Source: Euptelea pleiosperma (taxonomy: Eukaryota; Streptophyta; Magnoliopsida; Ranunculales; Eupteleaceae). Taken from it: DNA of 64,000 bases. The position numbers and the translations under genes are program-made. Positions 11,283 through 22,506 of this stretch are shown one piece after another. The notes under the pieces are model-generated. The model was not told the DNA's origin and made no database searches. It saw nothing but the letters and a program-made list of their open reading frames with translations. The DNA lies in assembly GCA_035048495.1 (NCBI GenBank), contig CM068547.1, positions 24,001,913 through 24,065,912 of the forward strand, given 5' to 3'. How positions within the stretch are numbered: position 1 is the first letter of the stretch; each line of letters opens with the position of its first letter.

Positions 11283-11630
11283 CCATTTTTTTATGTCGAT
11301 TCTTTCTTAAGTAAAATAGTCCGTTCCTCGTACTCACCATTATATTTTGTTTTAAAAATAGTCCTATTATACTACTTAATTACTTCCCATGCCATTAATT
11401 TATTTTCAATACAACCCCTTTATTATCACAAAATTACTAATTATGCCATTGTATCCATATTTTCAAAACAACCCTTTTACCCATTTAATTACTTAACATG
11501 CAATTATTTTTATATTTTCAAATTCCTTTATAGCAACCTAATTACTTTATATGCCAATACTTCTATATTTCCAAACAATTTTAGAATTGAAAAATTGTAT
11601 TTGTACATCACAAATTGCGAAAGCACCTCA

Positions 11631-12020
11631 AGTAAAACTTCTTTGATGGCCCATGATGACCACTTGCAATAGGAGCCACATGGCACAATTTTAGAGGACG
11701 TTGGCCGTATGGATGTTGGCTAATCCATAGATGGGCCTACAAATAAAAAATCAGACTGATCAGTGATTTCTAAGTGTTGGATTGGAGTCATTCTCATGGG
11801 TAGATTTTAACCGTAGGAGTTTGAGCATTATTAACCATTATTTGGGTACAAGGATCCAAAGGTTTGAAATCACCAATCCGGTTGATTTTTTATTTGTACG
11901 CTCATCTAGGGATTGGCCAGACATCCATACAGTCAGCATCCTCTAGAAGTGTGCCACGTGGTTCATATTGTGTGCGGTCATTGGGGTGGTCATCGCGTGG
12001 GTAGTCAACGAAGTTGTACT
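11631..12020. mobile_element. foldback MITE, family FB1, copy B
   Basis: The left end AGTAAAACTTCTTTGATGG pairs with the right end CAACGAAGTTGTACT, and GAGCCACATGGCA (11672) pairs with TGCCACGTGGTTC (11952). Inner arms CAGACTGATCAGTGATTTC and GAAATCACCAATCCGGTTGA are again complementary. No convincing target duplication. Confidence 0.78.
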
Positions 12021-12525
12021 CTCGGGGCTTTCAAAATTTGTGGGGTGCAAAGAAATTTTCCCTTTAGAATTTTGATCTTTTAATTCTGTCTTGAGTTGTC
12101 ATAATTTTTCCCTTTAGATGAATGGCAAGGATTGCCAGTACTGACTGCATCCTTGTTAGACTGCGCATGGGGTGAAAACCAGAGAGGGGGGTTTCACTAA
12201 AATTTTGAAGTATAGAGGGGCGTTCTAATTAATAGAATTTCTCAAGGGGTGTTAAAGCAATTTTATGAACTTCCATCCAAAATGTCATCGAAGTAATTTC
12301 CTCGAAAGTTAAGTGGCCAAAATAGATTTACGGGTCTAAAAAAGGAAAATAATCCACGAGCCCCTTAGCCTCTAAAGAGATAAATAGGGTTTGAGATTAG
12401 GTTTTGCAGCGCTTCAGTCTTACTTTCTCTTCTCTGCTATTGCGGCTAGGGTTTTTTCCTCTCTCTCTCTCTCTGAAAACCTTGGGACGAGCTTCTGATT
12501 CACTGATTGTTACAGATCTGCAATC
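12021..12525 (+). promoter_or_regulatory. upstream region and 5' leader of the RGG gene
   Basis: Contains GATAAATAGGG near 12380, AGGGTTT words (telo-box-like, AAACCCT in reverse) around 12387 and 12449, and a CT-repeat at 12461-12474. Such telo-box and pyrimidine patches are common in promoters of plant translation-related genes. Start of transcription is inferred, not seen. Confidence 0.4.
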
Positions 12526-12552
12526 ATGGAGACGATGAATAAGAACAACTAG
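12526..12552 (+). CDS. upstream ORF, 8 codons
   Basis: ATG GAG ACG ATG AAT AAG AAC AAC TAG lies 72 bp before the main start of the RGG gene and ends before it. It is in the probable 5' leader and could lower translation of the main frame. Whether it is translated is unknown. Confidence 0.35.
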   Translation: METMNKNN

Positions 12553-12623
12553 GGTTTAGTTGGGGTTGCTGTTGCAGTTGAGTCTCTGCGGAGTTGGTGT
12601 TTCTGTCGATCGGGAACAGAGAA

Positions 12624-15600
12624 ATGGCAAGCAGGAACCCGTTCGATCTGTTGGGGGACGACGACAATGATGATCCATCGCAGCTGATCGCCAAGAAGGC
12701 CATACCTCCGACTACTGCTCCTCCTCAGCAGCAGCCCAAGCAGCAGCCCAAGTTGCCCTCTAAGCCTCTTCCTCCAGCGCAGGCTGGTGAGCTTTTGTTC
12801 TTATCATCTCTTTTCATTTTGTTTCTATCATCGTTCGATTGATTCGGTTGTCGAGTTCATCTTTCGATTTCGTTTGTATGTTACTTGCATTAGTGTAGAG
12901 AATCCATTGGTCGAGGAACTTGATGTCTGTTTGGATCGCCATTGTTTTCTTATTTTAGAGCTATTTTAAGTTAGGTTGATTGATTTGATAGTGAAGCTTT
13001 TGACTTTTCGTTCGCTTATGTGCGTTTTTATCTGTTTGTGTTGTTTATATGATACTTGTATTAGAGAGTGGAAGTCGAAGTTTCTCATTTTGTTATTGTT
13101 TTATGAAGATTAACAGTAAAAGGGTTGATTTCTGTAATTCATCTTTACGTGTTTCGGGACTGCAAACCCTAAACCCATATTAATTTTGTATTAATTTTTA
13201 GCTTCACTTGGGTGGATATGAGATGGGAATCAGTATTGTTGCAACCTTTTTTGCTAGTTTTTGGGTTTTGGATATTGTTTCGTTTTTCATATTTGGAATC
13301 AGCAGTACTTATGTTCCGTGCCAGATTTCAAATGTTTTTGTTTATTTGGATGGATGGATCGATAGTTTTGTTAACTTTGTTCATCACCCTGTTTTGCTAG
13401 TTTTCAAATTTGGGTAGTGTTGGATTGTTTGTTAATGGTGTCTTAGTGGATGTTGTTTTTCTTTCATCTGTTTTGGGATTAGTTGTGTTCTTACCTGAGA
13501 AATTTGATTTGGAAGGTACTCATTCATCGGTAGAATCTAGGCTCTCTCTCTCTCTAAGCTAATTGGGTTGACATTTGTTACATTTATTTCTGTATTTGTT
13601 ATTATTTTTTTAATCCCCTTATTGTTGGAGTTGGTTTCTCTTGAATAGTGAGGGAGGGAAAGAATGAAGGGCGTGTTGGGGGCCGCGGCGGTGGTCGTGG
13701 ATTTGGCCGTGGACGTGGTGGTGGTGGATTTAATCGAGACTCGGTCAATAATGAAAATGCATTTAGCAACAATGGAGTGTCTGGGGGTTACGGTGCTGCT
13801 GAAGATGGAGATGTCAGGAAGGATTCGGAGAGGCGTGGGGGCTATAGTGGTCCTCGTGGTCCTTCCCGTGGTGGTCGCCGAGGTGGTTACAGTAATGGAG
13901 AAGCGGGCGATGAGGAACGCCCTCGGAGGGTATTTGAACGTCGCAGTGGAACTGGACGCGGGTGCATATTCATTTATCTGTTTGGCTATTTATCTTGTGT
14001 TAATATCTACCACAACCTTACTGTATCTCATGTGCAGAAATGAGATTAAACGTGAAGGGTCTGGTCGAGGTAACTGGGGAAGTTCCACTGATGAAATTGT
14101 TCAGTGAGTACCTTTCTTTCGTGCCGGACATTGTTTTAGGATTTAGGTATCTTTGGTAACGATATGTTTTTCATTCATTATTACACGAGGTATGTTCTAT
14201 TTTCTTTAACAGCTGCAAATGTTTTTAATGAGCATCGTTACCTGATATAGGGAAACTGAGGAACTTGTCAATGCAAATGAGAAGAGCTTGAGCACAGAGA
14301 AGCAGCCTGGAGAGGAAGATGCTGTAGATGTCAACAAGGAGAATCCCGTGAATGAGACCGAAGAGAAAGAACCTGAAGATAAGGTGAGTGCCTCATAAGT
14401 TCTTTTATTGGATATGTTCTTTTGGTTTCAAGCTTCCTATTGTTCAAGATAGCGTTTACCATGAATTCCACAATTGGTAAGGAAAAGAATTATGTAAGCC
14501 AAAAGAGGAAGCAAAACTAGTTCAGGTACAAAGTCAACAAAAATGAATCATGACTAACTTCTCAAAAAAAAATCAATCATAACTTGTGAAGGAGTCTGCC
14601 TTCTCATTGGTGGAGATGTACAAATGGGTTGGTTTTCTGCAGTGCCCCTAATTTGATCCAAAGTATCTCTGGATCTCTTAAGGGGTGCTTCTATCTGTTT
14701 TGATTCTTTCTATGGGTACGGAGCGATATTTAAAAATTGATTCAGCTAATATGATTTCATGTCTTTGAACTCCTGAAAATCAAAATGCATACGGGATCTA
14801 ATCTGACACATGATGTGCCTTCTTGATATGGTTCACTCCCCATTCCTTCCTCTCGGTTCAATGGTTGTCATGTATAAAAAAAAAGAATTATGTTAGGGGC
14901 CAGGAACTGCCATTCATGGCTATTTGAATATTACCTCAACCTAGACTGCTTCCCTGATCAACTTGTTGCCATTGAGTTGCAAAATATTTATTCTATCGAT
15001 CATTCTCTGCTTCTTTTAACTTTTTACATTGAATTTTATTCCTTGAAAGTTGAAGAAAGTACATATTTATCCTTTGTAATGTTTTTTTTTCTAAGTTTTC
15101 GTGATCCAAGGGGTGTTCAGGCTTGTGCAAAGTAATAATCATGCTGCTAACTTCTCAGAATTACAGTATTATCTCTTGACTTGCTTATTCTTAATTATGC
15201 ACCTAATTGTCATGTGAAGTGAGCATTCATGATTTGATACCCCAATAAAAAGGATTCTGGACTTCTTTTTTGATAGGTAGGATTCTGGACTTCCTCTATT
15301 TCAAGTAAATTGTATTCTATTGGGATTCCTTGCTTCTACATCCCATACTAACATTTGTAAATTTTTAAGTTCTGTACGAAAGTGAGAGAGTACGATGCCA
15401 TAAAAGAGGATCAGTAGGTTCTCTGACACATACATTTCTCAATCCAATAGGGTCAACATGCTTCCAAAGCCATTCTTATTACCTTAGTTCCACATTATAT
15501 AGTAGAGGAGACCCACTACCAGGACTCATTCCTTGTATGATAGAATAGAAGTAAAAAATAACTATAATCTTGTATTGATTGCCTTTTCACATATTCGGTG

Positions 15601-17455
15601 GCATTTCTTTCAAATGTATTTACAGATGGCCAATGGTTTTTTTTGACAAGTCAGATGCCCAATGTTTTTAAACAAGGAGGAATGGGGTGAAGTGCTTTGA
15701 GGGCCTTTAGAATGAGATGTAAGCAACAAGGCGTGGGGCGTGAGCCTCACAAAGCATGCCTTTTGAAATCAATACTAAAAATAAAAAGTAAATAAAAAAG
15801 AGGACTGAATTGAATTGTCATCACCAACATATGCAAGGTGCATGCCTTTGGCACACAGCGCTAATAAAGGCTACTCAACTTGTCCACTTTAATATTAATA
15901 TTAGTAGGAAGGAATATAATAATGTTTTGTAGGCCTCTTGTTTATCACATTCGAGGATGATTTCCAGGAGAACTAGATCATTGTGCATCTCTATCGGCCT
16001 TGTATAATAATATGAATTAAGCATAATAATCTTGCTTCTTGTTGAAATAGGAGATGACCCTTGATGAGTATCAGAAGGTACTAGAAGAGAAAAGGAAGGC
16101 TCTGCTAGCACTGAAGTCTGAGGAAAGGAAGGTTGACATGGACAAAGAATTTGAAACCATGCAACAGCTTTCAAACAAAAAGGGCAATGACGACATCTTC
16201 ATTAAATTGGTGAAACCTAAAATCCATAGAAACTTCTGAAATTTTTGGTTCCATTCTCTGGAAGACATATTTTGACTCTATTTGCATTTCTTTGCGTGTT
16301 AGGGCTCTGACAAGGATAAGCGAAAAGAGATTGCTGACAAGGAAGAGAGAGCCAAAAAGGTATGGCTTTCCTTAAAGATTAGGTTTAATTTCATCTTTAC
16401 CTTCTCTTTCAATCATTTCTCCTTTGACTGATAGCATGTTTCGAGTGAAGTGTTCCCACAATTTCTTGAAACATTTGGACGACATATTTTTTAAGTGATT
16501 TCTACATATTTCTACGTATATTCATGGTACTTCATGAATCTTAGGGCATAAAAGCTATTGATTTTAAGTTAATTAAACTCAATATGTTAGTTTTTAATTT
16601 GTGAAATTCAACAAAAATACAGATATATATATATCCACCAGGGTTATCATATGTAAGTAATGTAACCTTTTATGACAACTTTAGTGGTATTTGCTTTAAA
16701 TCTTTTTCATGACTCGATGGATTTTGGATCTTTATCTTTACTGCTAGCTGAGTTGATCCATTGTAAGGCTGTTATATCGTGCCCTTGATATTATGATATT
16801 AGTGTCCTTTATGACATGCCCTACTATATGCATCTTTTTATGCGATTGCCACCTCGTAAATCTTTTCCACTACTAGAGTTTAGGATCATGATTGTCTTGA
16901 TTGGCGACAGCTAGCTAAGTTCATCATATGATGCCAGCTAGTAATGACAAGTCTTGATTTAGCAGATCAGTGTAACCTTATAATTGATTGGCAACTGCTA
17001 GCTAGGTTCATGTCCTTTTTTGACAAGTTAGTGGGGGCTCACAAAATATTTTTAATGACTTGAGATTTTACTCATAATTCCAATTGGCTAATGCTAGTTG
17101 AGTTCATTTGTTGCAAGCTATTTTAGAATTCCTTGATTACTTGTACAGATGGAATAACCTTTTAATGGTTCTGTGCTAGTATACTATATTATAGTGGTTT
17201 GGTCATCATCCTCCATTCTGTTTGGTTGACAACATGTAATTTTACTTGCTGTGTTGGTTGTAGGTAGTCAGCATAAATGAGTTCCTGAAGCCTGCTGAAG
17301 GGGGGAAGTACTACAGCCCCGGAGGACGTGGGCGAGGACGTGGCCGCGGTTCAAGGGGGGGTTTTGGAGGAGGTTTCGGAGGCAACATGATGAATGTGGC
17401 GGCGGCCCCTTCCATCGAAGACCCTGGGCAGTTCCCAACCTTAGGTGCCAAGTGA
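12624..17455 (+). CDS. RGGA: RGG-repeat nuclear/cytoplasmic RNA-binding protein (Stm1/HABP4 family)
   Basis: Seven exons join in frame to 1083 bp (360 aa): 12624-12786, 13649-13961, 14038-14103, 14251-14383, 16051-16209, 16303-16359, 17264-17455, all with GT-AG introns. The N-terminus ASRNPFDLLGDDD is the Stm1_N signature. Exon 2 encodes a GRGGGRGFGRGRGGGG RGG box, then GYSGPRGPSRGGRRGGY. The HABP4/PAI-RBP1 core includes EMTLDEYQKVLEEKRKALLA and a charged helix. The last exon has a second RGG box (GGRGRGRGRGSRGG) and ends EDPGQFPTLGAK. Length and layout match Arabidopsis RGGA (At4g16830), which binds RNA and ribosomes and affects salt and drought responses. Intron 4 (1667 bp) carries two SINE scars. 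The symbol is by family resemblance; RGGB/RGGC are alternatives. Confidence 0.94.
15251..15293 (-). mobile_element. ultra-short SINE/LINE tail remnant with target duplication
   Basis: The 15-bp AGGATTCTGGACTTC occurs at 15251-15265 and 15279-15293. Between them is only TTTTTTGATAGGT, the reverse complement of ACCTATCAAAAAA, which resembles the 3' tails of the SINEs at 20440 and 36747. This looks like an extreme 5'-truncated insertion in intron 4 of the RGG gene. Confidence 0.6.
15623..15664 (-). mobile_element. second ultra-short SINE/LINE tail remnant
   Basis: CAGATGGCCAATG (15623-15635) and CAGATGCCCAATG (15652-15664) match at 12 of 13 positions and enclose GTTTTTTTTGACAAGT, again a reverse-complemented (C)TTGTCAAAAAAAA tail. 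It lies in the same intron, 370 bp from the first remnant. Confidence 0.5.
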
Positions 17456-18270
17456 GATTTTTACCTCTTGTTGTCATCTCACAATCTCTTTTTTCTTTGA
17501 GTTGGTCCTTTCTTTTCATTCTAAGGAGTTGGTGAGTGGCAGGATATCAACAGGAATAACGAGATTTCCTGTATCAAAGATCTCTTGGAACTTTTTAAAA
17601 TGTAAAGTTTAGGTATTTCTCTACTGTGGTTTTCTTCTTGATTTTGCTGATTTCACGCATACCCACCTAGAGTATATTTAGCCACTCATACATCTCAGAC
17701 TAAATAGTAATGTTACTCAGTTTTGTGTTCAAGTAGATTGACAATTTTGGTTCATTTAATTTGGGGATCTCGCATTTTCATTTGGAATCAAAGAAATGAA
17801 TGTCTGTGTATGCCACTAATTTCTCATGAAGCATCTATATGGTGAGGATGGTAGATGGATTCAATAACCTTCGGAATATGGTTACTGGAAGCAGATATAC
17901 CCCTTCCTTCTTCATGCTAAAACTTGTATTGTTGATGCTGGGGATGGTTTATGTTGTTAGATCTTGTAGTCCCTATCTGTGAAGGATGGGTCCCAGACAG
18001 AAGTTCTAATCCAACTTTGATTAGTACACCCCGAGATCGTAAGACTAAACATATAGATAATTGAACATCCAGTATCTAAAATTGGGATTTAGATCCGTCT
18101 GATTGGTGGATGTAATGTTTGAACCCAGAGAGAAACCATTTAATTGGAAGTGCCTGTCATGGTTTAGGCCCAGAAGAGGTGGGCCTGCATGTCATGGTTT
18201 CTGTGGGTTTCCTGGCTTGAATTGATTGGAGGGGACCTCTCATGGTTCCCTCTTGATTTGGGCTAGTCTT
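17456..18270. other. 3' flank of the RGG gene
   Basis: Holds the 3' UTR of the RGG gene (polyadenylation point not determined) and then anonymous AT-rich DNA. No further gene seen. Confidence 0.5.
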
Positions 18271-18575
18271 GATTGGATGGTGACTTGTCATTGTTCCTGA
18301 CCAATGGTGTATGGCGAGTTGCCTTTTAATTAGGATTAGGCTAAGCTCGATTGAATGGTGACATCTGTCATTGCTCCTAACCAAAGGTGTAAGTATTGAG
18401 TTGCCTCTTAATTAGGATAAGCTCTATTGGCCGGTGACATGTCATTATTACTGACCGTCGTTTTATGTGATGGCTTTCCTGTTAATTAGGCTAGGATCGA
18501 TTGGATGGTGATACGTCATTATTCATATACGTAGGGATTTAAATTAGGTGGAGCTCAGGCTTATTAGTGGGAGGC
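18271..18575 (+). repeat. imperfect tandem repeat, ~76 bp x 4
   Basis: The word GATTGGATGGTGAC or close variants begins units at about 18271, 18349, 18425 and 18499, each followed by TGTCATT, a CTGACCR segment and TTAATTAGG. A more degraded copy may precede at about 18215. Period 74-78 bp. Confidence 0.75.
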
Positions 18576-18720
18576 CTGCCGCCGGACAAAATTGGCTCTG
18601 GTCAGGCCATCGGAAGGGGGCCGGGCAAATTTACACCCATGCATGTACGTTTTGTACCAACTATTTGGGGTCGGTGGCGCGTGAGCCCTAGAGAGCCATA
18701 TTTAGTTTGAATAAGGAAAA

Positions 18721-19011
18721 GATGTAACAAGGTAGCCCTGATTCCAAATGGCGTTAGGTGAAGTGAGCCCTATGGGCCTATCCCCATGGTGGATATAAAC
18801 CAAAAATCAACCTCATTGTTAATCTCTAGCCATTAGATTTTGGTACTTTTTAACAAATGGCGAAATATCATTAAACAAGCTGGTTTTTGGAATGAATGTC
18901 TATCAAGGGGTGGGCTTAAACATTCATGCGGTCAGTGGGCCCAGATGGCCGCGCTGAGTACCAAAAATCACTCTACTGACACCTTTGGCGTCAGGTCTAC
19001 CTTGTTACATC
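18721..19011. mobile_element. MITE, family FB3, complete
   Basis: Perfect 15-bp terminal inverted repeats GATGTAACAAGGTAG (18721-18735) and CTACCTTGTTACATC (18997-19011). Inner arms are also complementary (CCTATCCCCATGGTGG with TATCAAGGGGTGGGC regions; CAACCTCATTGTTAATCTCT with ATCATTAAACAAGCTGG). No clear target duplication. A right-half copy lies at 42871-43049. Confidence 0.82.
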
Positions 19012-19621
19012 ACGACCCTTGGTATAAAACTTTGGTATTTGTGTGATAATGGGTACAATGAAGTAAATGTGAGGTCTGTTAGATTTATGAAAACTAATCC
19101 AACGTGATGATCTTAACCACAGAATTCTTGATTATTGTCATCGAATAAGATTGATAGTTTGGCTGATGTGACGGGAGTGGGCCTTCCCATTGAACTAAGT
19201 GCGGGTAATATTTTTAACCTTTATTTAACAGTCAAAACAGCAGTATGCTCACAAGACGGGTAAAGAAGCTTGCCTCAAGGCCAATGAAATTCCAAGTTGA
19301 TTTCAGTTTGTATGTGCATCTACGGTTTGGAGTCCAGACCAAGGTTCGAAAGGGACTGTTATATAACGGTTATAATGGATCAAGTAACGTTCGAAAGGTG
19401 CTTTTTCAAATCGTAATTTTTATTTTAATTATTTTCAAATTAATGTTAAAATTTTTGTAACGGCCGTTAGTTATATATTGGGTGTTAATACATATAGGCC
19501 CTACTTGGTCCGCTGCATTGGGATGCATTTTGCTCTCCAATGTATGTAGGGTGAGCTGCGTTGCAGTCACTTGACTCACTTACCAGGGATTTTGGGCTGC
19601 ACATGCTTGCATCTATTTCTT
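19012..19621. other. intergenic DNA, no gene recognised
   Basis: AT-rich sequence containing short AACGG/CGGCCGTTA words around 19367 and 19460 that resemble degraded pieces of the AACGG MITE family. No coding signal. Confidence 0.4.
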
Positions 19622-20199
19622 AAGGGAAATTTTGTACTACCCCATGTGAAATTGGTGATATTTGCACTATTCTGGGTAGTTTCAGTTTGTTGCGTCTCCC
19701 CTGACTGTAGTTTTTTTTTTTCGTTTGACTGTAAACGAGCCGTCAAACTTTTTATTTCTTGACCAAAATGCCCTTACTTTTTATAAATTATGAAAATACC
19801 AAATGTCTTTTCTTTCTACAGACTTGTCATTAATGTGTCTTCTTTTCATTATTTTTTCTTAACCAACAAAAGTCTGCCATGTGGCAGTCCCCTTTCTTAT
19901 TATTTTTGCCTTTCATAAATTAGGATGCCAACCAAAGTCTGGATGTGGGTTAATTTTCAACTGTGGGATTCAAAGATTATTTTGGGTATTAAAATCCAAT
20001 GTCTAGAAATTCTCAATTAGGCTGATTTTTGGTATATAGGTTTATTTATGTATGAGCCAAACATCCATACGGTCATTGGTCTCTAAGAGTATGCCATGTG
20101 GCATTACACCAAAAATAAGTTTGATTAGTGATTTTAAAGCGTTGGATTGGACTCATTTCCATGGTTTTATTTTTAATTGTGGCATTTGAGGTACATGAT

Positions 20200-20400
20200 C
20201 TAAAGATTTGAAATCACTAATAAAGACTGATTTTGGTACTTCAGTCCAAAAATCTAAAGGTTTGAAACACTAATAGGCTGATTAGGTTTGAAATCTAATA
20301 GGCTGATTTTGGTATGTCGGTCTAAAGATCTAAAGGTTTGAAATCACTTATAGGCTGATTTTGGTATGTCTGTCCAAAGATCTAAAGGTTTGAAACCATC
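20200..20400 (+). repeat. short tandem repeat of an FB1 core segment (~35-65 bp units)
   Basis: AAGATCTAAAGGTTTGAAA followed by TAGGCTGATTTTGGTATGTC recurs about four times with small deletions. It is an internal amplification of the FB1 core. Confidence 0.75.
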
Positions 20401-20439
20401 TGTGTACCTCAAATAATGCTCAAATCCAACGGTTATATA

Positions 20440-20539
20440 TATTTTTTTTTGATAGTTAAGCCTATTTTTAAAGAGACCAGTAAATCGGTGAAGGCAAGTT
20501 TTGAACCCAGGTCTATGTTATCATCATCCACAAACTTTA
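20440..20539 (-). mobile_element. tRNA-derived SINE with 14-bp target duplication
   Basis: CCAACGGTTATATA occurs at 20426-20439 and 20540-20553. Read on the minus strand the insert has a box B-like GACCTGGGTTCAAAAC and a 3' end AACTATCAAAAAAAA. The duplicated target is FB1 core sequence (CCAACGGTTA), so the SINE entered after the MITE. Confidence 0.8.
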
Positions 20540-21456
20540 CCAACGGTTATATAACAACCCGTGAAAATGACTCCAATCCAACGCTTAAAAATCACTAATC
20601 AAATTTATTTTTGTTGTTCAACTACACTTAAAAAGCCATGTAGCATACTCTTAGAGATCAGTGGCCATCTGGATGTTTGGCTCATCCCTAGGTACACATG
20701 TATATAAAAAAAATCAGCTTGATTGATGATTGTAGACGTTGACCCAAAATAATCCTCGAATCCCACGGTAGAAAATCAATCCATGAAATATAACAGATAT
20801 CATCCACCAATCATGTTGATTTTTGGTTTGTAGGTCCACCTTAGAGCTACACACCAACAATTGTCATAATTGATGATCTTCAGCCATCCAATCTAATCGA
20901 CCAAAGGATTTCTTAAATCAAACAGATAAAAATCTTCCAATGAGATGCTTAATCCATTAGCTATAAATCACCAACCAGATTGGTTTGTAAGTCCACCTAG
21001 GATAGACTAAATATCCATGTGGTCCTTAAGATTGTGCCTCATATCTCATAATGTAGTCCATCATCAATTATTTATTTCCATATTCCCCCCTATGAAAAGA
21101 AAAGTGCCACGTGGCAGATTTTGGTTGGTTAGGAAATTGATGGTTTTGATTTTTACTCTGAAGTAAATCTGAAACGTCCTTCAACCTAGTCATCAAACTA
21201 CATGGAAATAGCATATGCAAGTAATGAACTGACGCGCTTTAATTGCGGGTCTGTACGTTTGAAGGGACAATTGATATTTTTGTAATTTATAAAAGGTAAG
21301 GGCATTTTGGTCAAAAGAAATCAAAAGTTAGACAGCTCGTTTACAATCAACAAAAAAAAAAACTACAATTAAAGGGGGAAACACAACAAACTGAAACTAT
21401 TGAGAGGTAGTGCAAATATCACTAATTTCACAAGGGGTAGTACAAAATTTCCCTTT

Positions 21457-22040
21457 ATTTAAAGAGTTTGCAAGGGCTTGGCAACCACTTGGAGGGCAAC
21501 TCATTTGCACACCCTAACCAATCACATGTAATCCCAAAGCCGTGGTAAGTGGGTGCATTGCATCCGATTTGCATTGAACCAAGCAGGGCCATAGTGTTAA
21601 ATCCAATTCGAATCCGAACAAAACATGGGTTCGGCCTAGGCTGAGATCTCAAACAACTTCTCCAGCTAGAGCCCGTTCTATCTCTCTCTCCTCTCCGTCT
21701 CCCTTTTGTTTATCTCTTCTCTCCCGTCCCTATCTCCTCTCCATCTCTATCGCTTCTCTCTCTACTGGTAGGCCCCTCCCTCAGCCCCTCTTTCTCTCAC
21801 CAAACGAACCCCACCAACCCAGCTAACCCGATCAGCATGGGTTCTGATTGGACTTGAGCTCAGGTTGAATGGTCTAAAGGTTGGGTTGGGTTCGGGTTGA
21901 CCCTAATCCGCCCAATTTGCACCCCAGTGTTGGATAGTCATTTGAAAAGTAGGGCTGTCAATAGATTGAGTTGGATATAGCTCATCGGATCACTGGACCG
22001 AATACCTCGATCCCGAGGATTAGATCATTAGATAGGTTGT
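21457..22040. other. intergenic DNA with pyrimidine-rich stretch
   Basis: A CT-rich region at 21680-21800 and a TAGGGCTGTCAA word (21952) typical of ends of some plant hAT MITEs. No gene seen. Confidence 0.4.
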
Positions 22041-22049
22041 CCCAACTCC

Positions 22050-22425
22050 GAATAACCTTCTATGACATCTGCAGTCAGCGACCAACTGCAACCAATATGA
22101 CCCACGTGGCACATTCTTAAGAGGACACTGACCGAATGGATGTTTGGCCAATCATTAGGTGGACCTACAAACAAAAAATCAGCCTGATTAGTGATTTAAA
22201 ACAACCTTTGGATCTTTGTACCCAAATAATGCTCAAATTCACGGCTAAAATCAACCCATGAAAATAACTTCAATCCAACGCTTAGAAATCAGAGATCAAG
22301 TTTATTTTTGGTTTGTAAGTCCACCTAGTGATTGGCCAAACATCCATACGGTCAGTGACCTCTTAAGAACGTGCCACATGGCTCATATTGGCTGCAGTGA
22401 CGGCATTGTCATCGAAGGTTTATTC
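22050..22425. mobile_element. foldback MITE, family FB1, copy E, with 9-bp target duplication
   Basis: Ends GAATAACCTTCTATGACA and TGTCATCGAAGGTTTATTC are inverted repeats, and the arms stay complementary through CCCACGTGGCA/TGCCACATGGC to the core. It is flanked by CCCAACTCC (22041-22049) and CCTAACTCC (22426-22434), 8 of 9 identical. Nine-base duplication and long inverted ends point to the Mutator superfamily. It lies 80 bp upstream of the PPR start codon. Confidence 0.85.
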
Positions 22426-22506
22426 CCTAACTCCTAACCCTTCCTCAACAAATCCAAATTGGGACAAATTAGAAACCCCAAACTTGTCTCTCTTCAATAA
22501 TGGCCG

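Larger units (their letters stand above)
19990..21065. mobile_element. FB1-family foldback sequence nested in the large inverted element
   Basis: Several FB1 arm words occur out of order: GCCAAACATCCATACGGTCA (20065), TTGATTAGTGATTTTAAAG (20122), TCCATGTGGTCC (21010). At least two copies or a rearranged copy are present, broken by the tandem array at 20200-20400 and the SINE at 20440-20539. Confidence 0.6.
19622..21456. mobile_element. large foldback element with ~300-bp inverted arms and nested insertions
   Basis: The left arm starts GGGAAATTTTGTACTACCCC and includes AACGAGC, CAAAATGCCCTTAC, TTTATAAATTA and AAAGTCTGCCATGTGGCA (to about 19920). The right arm has the reverse complement of each in mirrored order, from TGCCACGTGGCAGATTTTGG (21105) to GGGGTAGTACAAAATTTCCC (21456). 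The interior contains FB1-related sequence, a small tandem array and a SINE. Flanks ATTTCTTAA and TTTATTTAA agree at only 6 of 9 positions, so the target duplication is uncertain; long arms would suit a Mutator-like origin. Confidence 0.8.

Noticed and set aside
11199..11672. 157-codon open frame on the plus strand
   Set aside because: Phe/Tyr/Ser-rich composition follows the AT-rich DNA; it overlaps two MITEs and matches no family.
13208..13417. Open frames in intron 1 of the RGG gene
   Set aside because: T-rich intron sequence read through; the exon structure on both sides is unambiguous.
13664..14107. 147-codon frame overlapping exon 2 of the RGG gene
   Set aside because: It is the out-of-frame reading of the GC-rich RGG box; the other frame joins all seven exons.
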